DNA of 64,000 nucleotides from Triglochin maritima (Eukaryota; Streptophyta; Magnoliopsida; Alismatales; Juncaginaceae). Below the pieces are notes generated by a model. That model had not been told where the DNA came from. It saw only the letters and a program-made list of their open reading frames with translations, and ran no database searches. Made by a program: the position numbers and the translations under genes. Location: contig OY821787.1 in NCBI GenBank assembly GCA_963682175.1, positions 23,352,501 to 23,416,500 of the forward strand, in the 5' to 3' direction. Position 1 is the first letter of the stretch. Each line of letters begins with the position of its first letter. Shown here piece by piece: positions 11,457-22,090 of the stretch.

Positions 11457-12630
11457 GGTGAACTAATTTCCAAAACAAATCATCATTCAATCGGTGCAGA
11501 ATGTCAAATATGGTCAAAATCTCAGGATGATATTTTAAATTACCTCCCTAAGTTATCTTTGGGATCATTTGCTACCTGTGGCAGAAGGGAAAGTATGGAG
11601 GATACACATTTTCTGCTTCCAGAATTTTGCAAAGAAAAGGATACATATGTTATTGGGATTTTTGACGGTCACAGAGGTTTGGAGCTGTCACTTTACCATA
11701 TTAATCTCTATACTCTCAAAAGTATTCTGTCTCATTACCGAGGTGATGTTATTGCAGGTGGAGCTGCTGCTGAATTCTCTGTCCGTGCCTTGCCAGGATT
11801 CTTACAGATTTTGACATCTACGGCAGGGTATTGTATTCATCCCCACTACCAACTTTGTCATGCGGTTGCCTTGCCTGATCATTGACATTGGCAGTCCTGC
11901 AGAAGCATTAACTGAAGCATTTTTGAGGACAGATGCAGCCTTTAGAAAGGAATTAAGTTCTTACCAAAATTTGAAGAGAATGCAGGACATTCATCCTGGT
12001 TGTACTGCAGTTGTTGCTTTGATTGTGAAAGACAAGCTTTTCATTGCTAATGCTGGTGACTGCCGTGCAATATTATGTCGTGTTGGCCAGGCACTTCCCA
12101 TGAGTAAGGTACAATTTCCATTCCGTTATATTTCTTTCCTTGCTTGAGTGGCTGATTTCATTTGCATTCAAAACCAAGAATTATATACTTTAACTAGGCA
12201 TTGAATTCAAATGATTACTTTTGGTATAGGATCATGTTGCAAGCTGTCCAGATGAAAGATCAAGGGTAATCAAGCAAGGGATGGAAGTGAAATGGCTAGT
12301 TGATACGTGGAGAGTTGGGGCTGCTGCACTTCAGGTTCTTTCCTACAATTTCCTTGTGTTAATAAGGCATTGCAGTTTTGCTCGTTTTTGGTGATCCACG
12401 TCACGGATGAAATCCATAATTTCATTATAGATTTGGGCTCTTGATGGAAATTCAATTTAGCACAATTTCTTTTTTCTTACTAGTTAGAAAATGTTCTTGC
12501 ATACAAGAGAATGAGAGGGGCTTAATCGGAAGGTTAGTGAAATTACCTAACCTTTTTTGTAAAACACAAGCCTAAATCAAAATTGAAAATTCCGCTTCTG
12601 AGCACTTCCTAGCTACAGTTAACATTGAGT

Positions 12631-12661
<31 letters not shown>

Positions 12662-14842
12662 GGGGAGATGCCTTGGAGACTGCTCCGTGAGGATAAGCAT
12701 ATTGTATCATAGGTATATTAAAGACGATAATGCGCAAACTGTGGAAGCATAAGATCCCTATGCGTGATGTATGTTTTTTCCGGTTTTGGTTTTGAAAACC
12801 CTAACCAATCAGGTATGTCATTCACATATGAGAAAGGGGCAATTGTTATACAACCTGAAGTACCTGGAACAAAAGTTAAAATGTTTTATTCTAATAGCAT
12901 GTTTACTCATCACTGTATCCAAGTAGACTATATTGAACCTAACTCATAGTGCAGAAAGGCAAAAGCATTAATTTGCACATAACAAAGGAATGACAACATA
13001 CATTTAAGGTAAAAGTACAAACTAGATCATCTAAAATTGAAGACGTGTATTTCATATTACAACTCACGTTAGTTGTATGAGATTTTTTTGATGTGAAACC
13101 AACAAACCATTATAAAAAATGAAAAAAATTTGGCACAAGACATGCACATTTAACCAAAGTAAGATGGTTTAAATTGAACTAGTTTATGGAAAAACCAAGA
13201 CGAAATTCATTAGATTTTACAGTAACATCAAATAGGTTTACGGATGTGTTATGCAGACTTGATGCTATCAGTGTCTGCATAAAGCATATGCAGAAGCACA
13301 TGTGATGTAACATTTTAATTATATATATATCTGAATACATAAGGTTCTAATACATTAAATAAATTTGGAACTTACCATTAAATAATGTTCTCTAAAAAAT
13401 AAATATTGATTCCTTGATTCCTTCTAAAACAAAAATACATCCAAAATCAGTAAAAACATCCAAAAGAATTGGCAAATCAGTAAAATCAACTTGCCAAAGT
13501 AGTAAAAAATAACAAAAAAACCTTACAAAATCGGGAAAAAAGAACAAGAAACCTTGCAAAATCAGTAAAACAAAAAAAATTCCTTCCAGAATCAGTCTAA
13601 ACATAAAAAACTTGCAAACGAAAAAACAATCAATTTTCTTCTCATTTGTTAGTGATGGCTTAAAATGTATAAATTTGTTTCAAGATTGTACTTTTAATAG
13701 GAGTACCTCATGTAATAACACTGGTGTTCAGATAAAAGCCCTTTATTAAGGTGAACTATAGCTTAATTAACAATAGGTTGAATGTTTAGCATTCTTCCAT
13801 TATGTTTTAACACTGTAGTTTCTACAAGAGAAACTCCTTTAATAACAGCTGCCTTCATATTATAGCCCTTTATGAAGATGAATTCTAACTTAATTAACAG
13901 ATTAACAATAGGTTCAATGTTTAATATTCTTACAAAAGTGACCCCAGAAGGTGATTCATTCAGTTTTCAATGTTAGGAAGATATTTGTTTCGGGAAGCTA
14001 GGTGCTAAAGAACACACGTGCCCCTGAACAATTGTTCAGTATCCTTTGCATATCCTCATCTAGGAATATTTTTTCCTTCTCTGTTGTACTCGTTCTCTGT
14101 ATTGGTTGGAAGTATTAAGGCTGATGTGGATGTCATGATTCATCTTTAGTTTTTCGTACTACTTTTTGCTTGACAATGCTCAACAATGCTGCGTACTATC
14201 TCTGCATTCTAACCATGCTTTTACAGTTTATTTGCTTCATTTGGATTAATTTTTAGTTTTAGTTTTTTATTTTAGGGTTCTTAATTTTTTTCGAACAGGT
14301 CACTCGATCAATTGGCGATGATGATATGAAGCCTCCTGTAACAGCCGAGCCAGAAATTTCCCAAACTTTACTATCGGAAGAGGATGAATACTTGGTACTG
14401 ATTTCTTTGTTGATTGTGATCAAATGTGACTTAAAAAAGATCATAGCTTTTTGATGCCTTACGCTAGATCTGAATCACTCTTTGTTCCATTTTAAAGAAT
14501 GTTAAACTGTTTTCAGTTTTAAAAGCACGGTGTTGATCATGGTTAAGTCTTACGAAATCAGTACCTTCGTGGTTACAATGATTAGAAAAGCACCTTCATA
14601 GCCACAATGTCACTTCACTATTTGCTATAAGACTTATGTTTTTCCAGGTTATGGCAAGTGATGGTCTTTGGGATGTCGTAAACAACGAAGATGTAATATC
14701 TATCATCCGTGACACTGTAAAGGATCCTGGAATGTGCTCCAAAAGATTGGCAACTGAAGCCGCTCAAAGAGGCAGCCAAGACAACATTACTGTCATTGTT
14801 GTCTTCCTTCGTCCCGTCTCTACTGCGGAGAGGATATTTTGA
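11457..14842 (+). CDS. PP2C-like phosphatase half of the same gene, beyond an in-frame TGA
   Basis: Continues the reading frame directly after TGA 11454-11456. Exons: rest of exon 6 to 11676, then 11758-11827, 11895-12108, 12230-12334, 14299-14394 and 14648-14842; all junctions are GT/AG and phase-compatible, adding 299 residues, so both halves total ~650, the usual family length. PP2C motifs: RRESMEDTH, FDGHRG (metal-binding DGH), GCTAVVAL, NAGDCRAILCR, TRSIGDDDMKP, MASDGLWDVVN (metal-binding Asp) and GSQDNITVIVV. It ends RPVSTAERIF, like relatives. The first ATG after the stop is 11595, inside RESMED, so an independent start would lose the first conserved residues. The split could be nonsense mutation, readthrough or two products; the sequence alone cannot decide. 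Confidence 0.85.
12629..12665. repeat. (GT)n followed by a 21-G run in intron 9
   Basis: A GT dinucleotide run (12629-12644) passes into 21 consecutive G (12645-12665) within the ~2-kb intron between exons 9 and 10. It could form G-quadruplex structure in DNA or pre-mRNA (coding strand G-rich). Homopolymer length may be an assembly artefact. Confidence 0.9.
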
Positions 14843-15570
14843 AGTCTCCAAAGAACAAACCTTATCTTACTCACCGAACTATTTGTAGGTGATTTGTTCC
14901 ACTAAACCCTTAGCTTGGATATGATTCTTTCGAAATAAATGGTACACTATTGTACTTAACAGTAAATATTAGCTCAAATAAGTTTGAAATATTTGGTGGG
15001 CTGTTTAATACCTGATCTGATCTGATTTGATTTAACAAATTATACACTGTTGGATTCATTTATGAGGAATACTGGGCACATATACAGGTTTACAGAAAGT
15101 AGGCCTCATATACAGGTTTACACAAAGTAGGCCTCACAAATTATTAGGTTGGATATTATTCTTTCGAAAGAATGGTATACTATTGTAACCTGGTTCGAGT
15201 CATTTAGTTGCCTCGACTTGACTCGAGAATCAGCTCGATAAAAGTGTTTGACTCGTCTCATCTTGAGTTTAATTTTTCCACATAATTAGCTGCTGAAAAC
15301 CTAAAAGTAACGAAGATTCATAAAACGAAAATAAAATATAATCCAAAATCAAAATTAAACAAAATTTTAACTTAAAATTTTGTAGTTTAAACACAAAATA
15401 ATTGCTTTAAAATATGTGTTCCCTTTGAATGTGGAGGTTTCTATTTAGAGTATGAAGTCAAGTTATACATATGATAAAACTAAGGAATGAGATAATGAAT
15501 ATGTTTGCTACGTAGAGAGGTTAGTTAGGAAAAGATGGATGAGGTGTAATGAAAAGGTTATGTATAATGA
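14843..15570. other. Intergenic, AT-rich, with small duplications
   Basis: 3' region of the kinase/PP2C gene with no coding sequence. A ~29-bp unit (CATATACAGGTTTACA...AGTAGGCCT) is tandemly duplicated at ~15078-15136. A second pair, around TTCTTTCGAAA...GGTA(C/T)ACTATTGTA, occurs at ~14915-14957 and ~15150-15187. Confidence 0.6.
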
Positions 15571-15574
15571 TGTC

Positions 15575-15880
15575 TAATTCACTCCCTCAAGCTGGAATAT
15601 CACAAGATGTGAAGCTTGTCTTTGAATAACTAAAGAAAAGAGTCGAAGGCCATGGTTTGGTCATAATATCAGCAACTTGGTTGGAGTTCTTCTAGAACTT
15701 AACATGAACGAGGCCTAGACGAATTGGATCGCGAATGAAATGAAAGCCACACCATAGATATTGGGAGGATGGATAATATTCCAACTCTTGAACTAACCAA
15801 AACCCCATGAGTAAAAGCATCAAGAAATAGTCGACATCACGGGAGATCAACAAGCCTTGGCCAATTTTCCAATTGATATT
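15575..15880 (-). pseudogene. Ty1/copia pol 3' remnant (RNase H C-terminus)
   Basis: Minus-strand translation gives LWCGFHFIRDPIRLGLVHVKF, a stop, then NSNQVADIMTKPWPSTLFF and, after a shift, LREG followed by LDIIIHN. The IHF(I/V)R and QxADxxTKP blocks are hallmarks of the end of copia RNase H, and LRGG(V) lies near the end of Tork/Tnt-like polyproteins. It is interrupted by stops and abuts the MULE target site at 15879. Confidence 0.7.
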
Positions 15881-15974
15881 ACGTAATGGACCGTGATACA
15901 CGGACACGAGCGTCCGGGACACACCTGACGTGGTCAGTCTAGTCAGCAGTTCAGTCAGCATAGAAATTAATTTA

Positions 15975-16105
15975 ATAACATGTTGTGTCACATGCAACAT
16001 TTAGTTTCACAATGCAATATTACTTTCTCACTGCAACGTTTGGTTTCCCCATGCAACATTTACTTTTCCCAACGCAACTTTTGGTTTTCCATGCAACATT
16101 CGGAT
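15975..16105. repeat. Short tandem array of a ~24-bp TGCAACATT unit
   Basis: Five or so degenerate units, each with (A/T)GCAAC(A/G)TTTGGTTT-like sequence (CATGCAACATTTAGTTT, CATGCAACATTTACTTT, CAACGCAACTTTTGG and others), just inside the left TIR of MULE C. Subterminal repeats of this kind are common in MULEs. Confidence 0.75.
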
Positions 16106-16170
16106 ACAAAGGTAAAATGAAGAGTTCATGTTTTGTCTTTTTAAACATATAAGTTTGTCATTTTTAACAT

Positions 16171-18737
16171 GAACCGTGATAGACGGACGCAGGCGTCACG
16201 GACGCGCCTTACGTGGATCTGTACAGCTCAGATATTTTTCTTTGAGTCAGCGTCCAGTCAGCGAAATTTCTATTCGCGCGTTTTGGTCTTTTTAAAAAAC
16301 GCCAGTTCTTTAAGTTAAACGATTCATTTCCCAATACACAGATAAGACAGTGTGCAGACCCTAGGACATCGTACAGTCTCATTATTCGTGCAGAGCCCAC
16401 ACTTATCATAATAAAATATTTGTTTTTAAGTTTTACGTTGGATCAACTTAATTTGTCTAGCTTACTTTATGTGTGTGTGCAGTTTACATTATGTGTTTGT
16501 CCTGTTTACGTTATGTGTATGTCCGGAATAAGTGTATATTGCTGTACGGAATAAGTGTATTTGTTGTCCGGAATAAGTGTATTTGTTGTCCGGTTTAAGA
16601 ATAAAGTGTGTCCAGAAACGGAACATAAATTTTGTCCGGAATAAGTTGATTTGTTGTCCGGAATAAGTGTATTTGCTGTCCGGAATAAGTGTATTTGCAG
16701 TCCGGAATAAGTGTAGTTGTCCAGAATAAGAAGAAAGTGTGTCCAGAAACGGAACAGAAAGTTTGTCCGGAATAAGTGTATTTGCTGTCCGAAATAAGTG
16801 TATTTGTTGTCCGGTTTAAGAATAAAGTGTGTCCAGAAACGAAACATAAAGTTTGTCCGGAATAAGTGTATTTGCTGTCCGGAATAAGTGTATTTGCTGT
16901 CCGGAATAAGTGTATTTGCAGTCCGGAATAAGTGTAGTTGTCCAGAATAAAAAGAAAGTGTGTCCAGAAACGGAACAGAAAGTTTGTCGGGAATAAGTGT
17001 ATTTGTTGTCCGGAATAAGTGTATTTGTTGTCCGGTTTAAGAATAAAGTGTGTCCAGAAACGGAACATAAAGTTTGTCCAGAATAAGTTGATTTGTTGTC
17101 CGGAATAAGTTGATTTGTTGTCCGGAATAAGTGTATTTGTTGTCCGGAATAAGTGTATTTGCAGTCCGGAATAAGTGTAGTTGTCCAGAATAAGAAGAAA
17201 GTGTGTCCAGAAACGGAACAGAAAGTTTGTCCGGAATAAGTGTATTTGCTGTCCGGAATAAGTGTATTTGTTGTCCGGTTTAAGAATAAAGTGTGTCCAG
17301 AAACGGAACATAAAGTTTGTCCGGAATAAGTGTATTTGCTGTCCGGAATAAGTGTAGTTGTCCAGAATAAGAAGAAAGTGTGTCCAGAAACGGAACAGAA
17401 AGTTTGTCCAGAATAAGTGTATTTGTTGTCCGGAATAAGTGTATTTGTTGTCCGGAATAAGTGTATTTGTTGTCCGGTTTAAGAATAAAGTGTGCAGAAA
17501 CGGAACATAAAGTTTGTCCGGAATAAGTGTATTTGCTGTCCGGAATAAGTGTATTTGCTGTCCGGAATAAGTGTATTTGCAGTCCGGAATAAGTGTAGTT
17601 GTCCAGAATAAGAAGAAAGTGTGTCCAGAAACGGAACAGAAAGTTTGTCCGGAATAAGTGTATTTGCTGTCCGGAATAAGTGTATTTGTTGTCCGGTTTA
17701 AGAAGAAAGTGTGTCCAGAAACGGAACAGAAAGTTTGTCCGGAATAAGTGTATTTGCTGTCCGGAATAAGTGTATTTGTTGTCCGGTTTAAGAAGAAAGT
17801 GTGTCCAGAAACGGAACAGAAAGTTTGTCCGGAATAAGTGTATTTGTTGTCCGGAATAAGTGTATTTGTTGTCCGGAATAAGTGTATTTGTTGTCCGGTT
17901 TAAGAATAAAGTGTGCAGAAACGGAACATAAAGTTTGTCCGGAATAAGTGTATTTGCTGTCCGGAATAAGTGTATTTGCAGTCCGGAATAAGTGTAGTTG
18001 TCCAGAATAAGAAGAAAGTGTGTCCAGAAACGGAACAGAAAGTTTGTCCGGAATAAGTGTATTTGCTGTCCGGAATAAGTGTATTTGTTGTCCGGAATAA
18101 GTGTATTTGTTGTCCAGTTTAAGAATAAAGTGTGTCCAGAAACGGAACATAAAGTTTGTCCGGAATAAGTGTATTTGCTGTCCGGAATAAGTGTATTTGC
18201 TGTCCGGAATCGGAATAAGTGTATTTGCAGTCCGGAATAAGTGTAATTGCAGTCCGGAATAATATATGGCTTCATTATTGTCGGAATAAACGAATCAATA
18301 TATGGAATGCAATAATATGATGTCAAAACAAACCTCCCACTGTATATTTTACCCCACAAGAATTACGTTTAGGAAAAAAATAACATCTCAGATTTCCTGT
18401 TTATGTAGAACATCGGGAAGTCTTCGCACCGTCTCATTCACGCTGCTTACGTTGTGAAGAATCCTGGGAGTCGGCATCAGACGCTTCTTCGACCTAATAT
18501 TTTGCTCGAAATGATGATTTATTCTGGAGAGAAAGAATGAAGAAGAAAGAAAGAGTGTCATCATATTTGTATTTGGGTGGAGAGAGAGAACGTGCTGAGT
18601 TGAAACACATTTAATGTGATTTGAGTGGACATTAAGAAGAAAAAACAAAAAACATTCATGCTTTGGCCACGTAAGGGCTGACATGGATGTCCACGTAGAG
18701 CGCGTCCGTGACACGCTGCGTTCATAAATCATTTTCC
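16171..18737. mobile_element. MULE B: 2.6-kb element nested in MULE C, perfect 9-bp TSD
   Basis: Left TIR 16171-16216 starts GAACCGTGATAGACGGACGC. Right TIR 18691-18737 read inward starts GGAAAATGATTTATGAACGC. Both contain TCACGGACGCGC and end TACGTGG. The 9-mer ttttaacat is identical at 16162-16170 and 18738-18746. The target was a 21-bp repeat unit of MULE C, so B is younger than C. Its interior is almost entirely 22-bp minisatellite plus a flank at 18270-18690; no transposase. Confidence 0.93.
16500..18265. repeat. 22-bp minisatellite with higher-order structure in MULE B
   Basis: About 75-80 units with core GTCCGGAATAAGTGTATTTG. Two kinds of variant block interrupt it regularly: one with GTCCGGTTTAAGAATAAAGTG and CCAGAAACGGAACATAAAG, the other with GTCCAGAATAAGAAGAAAGTG and CCAGAAACGGAACAGAAAG. 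Together they make higher-order repeats of roughly 90-240 bp. All minus-strand frames are open over long stretches because of composition only. Confidence 0.95.
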
Positions 18738-18940
18738 TTTTAACATCTATGTTTGTCCTTTTTGACATATGAGTTTGTCCTTTTTAATGTATGATTTGTC
18801 CTTTTTAAATAGTAGTTTGTCCTTTTTAAATATGTGTTTATCCTTTTTATGTACCGGTATGTACTTTTTAAGTATGGTTTTATCCTTTTTAGTGTAGGCT
18901 TGTCTCTTTTAAGTATGATTTTGTCTTTTTTAACAGTTGG
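18738..18940. repeat. 21-bp tandem array of MULE C (left block)
   Basis: About nine copies of a ~21-bp unit with core TTTGTCCTTTTTAAGTATG, varying in the last bases. The array began left of MULE B (units at ~16130-16170), was split by B and again by the solo LTR at 18948, and resumes at 21039. Confidence 0.9.
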
Positions 18941-18947
18941 GTCGGGC

Positions 18948-21033
18948 TGTTGGATTTCGTGCCCTATAGTATGTATATATTTTCGGAATTTTATAAACAT
19001 ATAGGATCGTCGTATTCATATTTTCTTCGATTTTCATATAGACATGTATTTGTTTATCCTAATTGTTTAACATGCATTAGAATAAACAAACAATTGTAAA
19101 GTGGATCATACCTAGAGGTTCTGTAAAACCTCTCGAAGATCCGGAGTTGCGTTGACGGTTGAATCGCCCGGTGGATTGCCTCCGAGTATTCACCAAACTC
19201 TAAACGAGATTGGAGAGAGAAGTGCTAGCCTCTAAATCTCCAATAGGGTTTAGAATCTAATTACTAACCCCTCTTTAGTTCCCTTGAGAAGATGATCTCT
19301 TAAAAACTAAAACTAAACTTAAGAATTAAGGAAATTTCGTGGAGAATTATGGAGAGAGTTTTTGCATGAGAAAAATAATGAATTAATTAATGAGGTAATG
19401 CGATAAACTTGTATTTATAAGTTCTCTCCAAATTACCTATTCATGTGCAACCTCTTGCCCATGATTTCATGCAAACCTCCATCTAACCATCCATTATTTA
19501 CTAATAAATAATCTCAGCCACGAATTAAATCAATTATGGACCAATTCCATGCATGATCTAATTAATTCTTAAATTAATTCTGCATAAAACCGTCTGGACC
19601 GGTCGACCGTTTGGTGGTTCGGTCGACCGCTCGAACCAAGTTTCGGTCGACCGTTCGACATTCGGTCCACCGCTCGCAACAATAAATATTTCATCGCAAT
19701 GTTCGGTCGACCGACCGATGGATTCGGTCGACCGTTCCGAACAGACGAAAATTCCATGTTATCAGTCGAGACGTGTCCGGTCGACCGTGCACGTTCGGTC
19801 GACCGTTTACTGTTAACCGGTCGACCGTTTGTGCACAGTACTGCAGACTTGTCAAATTTCGGTTTAACCCCTACAAAATTTGACATTTCGGGATTAGTAG
19901 TAAATTCATAACTTATGTAACATATTATCCTATGTAATGATAAATCATTACACCCCATAATATTTACATCACATATGAATTTAATTTAGATTCTAATTAT
20001 GTTATTAATCACAACATAAGTTTGATTTTGCTTGTTCACCCCATGTGTCATATTTTCTACATGAAACCCGACACATCTTATGAACTCAAAATCCTCATTT
20101 CTCGTTTCCCAGTTTTGTGGTGTGACATATGGGAGGATCTAAACTAAGTTGGCAGTGATATTAAGAACTTAATATCACAAGCTATAAGTGGTATCTAGCT
20201 ACACATTATAGCTCCCAATTAGTTAGATGTCTTAATTCCACTTGAATCAAAACCCGATCCATTTAGTGATGGAGTGCACTACTTGCGTCCGTCCCTTGCC
20301 TCATGATATTAAGAATACACACAAAGTAGTATTGTGTCATCTTTGTATTAGTATTCATTTCTTGATCTCTTTAAGCTAGTTATAAATATGTGACTTAACT
20401 CAAATAACATTGTGCACATTATAATTTTGATTTATCAAGGGGCCCACTAATATCATCACTCAATTAAGAGGGGCAATGATAATCTTTTGACTAACTATCT
20501 TTTCCAACGAAAGTCATACTTGACCAACCAATGCCTTTACACTACACTTATCGATAGCTTAAAACATTAGTCTAATCAAGCATTTCTTAAGTGATCGGAT
20601 ATAAGTCTCATATCAAAGGACCAAGGACACAGTAAAATATTAATGACACAGAAATGCATTTCTATAATATTTTACTTATTAGGTCTATTCAGTATACAAA
20701 AGTAATATCTTCCTCGTTTGTGTACCCGTGTTGTACTCACTTGTAGAGCTACAATGATCTATGACCAACATGACAATCTTAACTCGGTAATTAATGTCCC
20801 ATGTTAATTACCATGTAACTCGGTAATTAATGTCCCATGTCAATTACCATGATTGCGAATATCTTTTGTTTTATGTAAACGAATATCTTTTAGAGCTCTA
20901 CGGTTAAGGACCAAGAGCCTCTTCCTTAACACTTCTAAAAGACGATTAACATAAACAAGGAACAAAATGATTTCTCATTCAATTCATAATAATTGACATT
21001 TAAAAGTAAAACTTTTAGAACACATTCCCTTCA
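18948..21033 (+). mobile_element. Solo LTR (2.1 kb) in the MULE C array, perfect 5-bp TSD
   Basis: It begins TGTTGGATTTCGTGCC and ends ACATTCCCTTCA (TG...CA), flanked by identical cgggc at 18943-18947 and 21034-21038. No internal coding sequence, PBS or PPT is present. Orientation is taken from the TGTTGG end and is uncertain. The body differs from the copia LTR family elsewhere in this window, yet 19595-19835 carries about nine CGGTCGACCG-type palindromes. A ~36-bp unit (CTCGGTAATTAATGTCCCAT...) is tandemly duplicated at ~20783-20852. Confidence 0.88.
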
Positions 21034-21038
21034 CGGGC

Positions 21039-21345
21039 CTCCTTATATTGGTGGGTTGTCCTTTTTATGTCGAGGTTTTGTCATTTTTAAGTAGTGATTT
21101 GTCCTTTTTAAGTACGAGTTTATCCTTTTTAAGTACCTATTCGTACTTTTAAGTATGATTTTGTTCTTTTTAGTGTAGGTTTGTCCTTTTTAAGTATGGT
21201 TTTGTCCTTTTTAACAGTTGGTTGGTCCTTCTTATATTGGTGGGTTGTCCTTTCTATGTCGAGATTTTATCCTTTTTAAGTAATGGTTTGTCTTTTTTAA
21301 GTAGTGATTTGCCCTTTTTAAGTATGGGTTTGTCCTTTTTACCAC
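21039..21345. repeat. 21-bp tandem array of MULE C (right block)
   Basis: About fourteen units of the TTTGTCCTTTTTAAGTA type, continuing the block at 18738-18940 beyond the solo LTR. One longer segment (CTTATATTGGTGGGTTGTCC) occurs twice (~21042 and ~21230), showing a higher-order duplication. Confidence 0.9.
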
Positions 21346-21439
21346 CTGCGTTTGTCGCATCAAACTTTTCCAACACCACACAAAAACTCAAAACAACTAC
21401 AAAGAACAAAAGGTACAAAGAAACAAACTTTCCAAAATA

Positions 21440-21686
21440 ACATCAAAAAACCAAGATCGATCCATCACAGAAAAAATGAAAAACTTCAAATCAACCTCAA
21501 AGAACCAAAATTTTCCCCAAAAACTCCACACAAAAAACTCAAATCAGCTACAATGAACCATACTTTCAAAAAACCAAGACCGGTCCATCACAGAATAAAA
21601 ACAGAAACTTCAAATCAACCACAAAAAACCAAACTTTACCCAAAAAACCACACAAAAAACCCAAATCATTTACAAAGAGCCACATT
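21440..21686. repeat. ~120-bp tandem duplication in MULE C
   Basis: Two adjacent A/C-rich copies, each running from AAAAAACCAAGA(T/C)CG(A/G)TCC through TTCAAATCAACC to a CACACAAAAAAC...AAATCA end, with many point differences. Confidence 0.75.
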
Positions 21687-21689
21687 TCT

Positions 21690-21870
21690 CTTCCTCCTCT
21701 TCGCCTCAGGACGGACTCCAACGCCGACTACTTCCTCCCCCTCCTCGGTGACCAACTTCACCGCGACGTCCTAACCAACGTCGTCGGCGTCCCCACCTCC
21801 CTCAAGACTCACTCCCACATTCGTCTCCCTCGGCATCCCTCTTACCGATCTCGCCTTCCACTAGGAGAAA
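21690..21870 (+). other. GC-rich coding-like segment near the right end of MULE C
   Basis: A ~170-bp GC-rich stretch with one open frame (starting TDSNADYFLPLLGDQLHRD) in otherwise AT-rich sequence, ~170 bp inside the right TIR. The base composition suggests a captured host-gene fragment (Pack-MULE behaviour). I do not recognise the source. Confidence 0.3.
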
Positions 21871-22090
21871 ATGATGGAGGATGAAATGTTTTGGGGGATA
21901 ATGAAAGGTTTTGAGGAGATAAGTACGGTGAAAACCAAATGACGCATAGTTACGCGTGCGTGTGATGTGATCCAAAATAAATAAGTAATATGTGATTTTA
22001 TTAGTCTTTGCTGACTGGACTGCTGAGTGGATTGTCCAAGTCAGACAACGTCCGGGACGCAGCGTGAACAAATCATTTTCCTTACGTAAT

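Larger units (their letters stand above)
15888..22081. mobile_element. MULE C: 6.2-kb Mutator-like element with perfect 9-bp TSD
   Basis: Left TIR 15888-15933 starts GGACCGTGATACACGG. Right TIR 22036-22081 read inward starts GGAAAATGATTTGTTCAC. Both are 46 bp and end GACGTGG/GACTTGG. The flanking 9-mer ttacgtaat is identical at 15879-15887 and 22082-22090, diagnostic of Mutator-type insertion. Inside lie a tandem array of a 21-bp unit, two later insertions (MULE B and a solo LTR) and a GC-rich segment near the right end. No transposase is recognisable, so the element is non-autonomous. Without the insertions it is ~1.5 kb. Confidence 0.92.

Noticed and set aside
12764..12949. Plus-strand ORF in intron 9
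   Set aside because: AT-rich intronic sequence, no motif, and the host gene exons on either side splice in phase without it.
16506..18359. Long minus-strand open frames (359, 238 and 120 residues) of YTYSGQQIHLFRT-type repeats
   Set aside because: They are translations of the 22-bp minisatellite, open in all frames because the unit lacks stops; there is no start context, domain or conservation, and they lie in a transposon interior.
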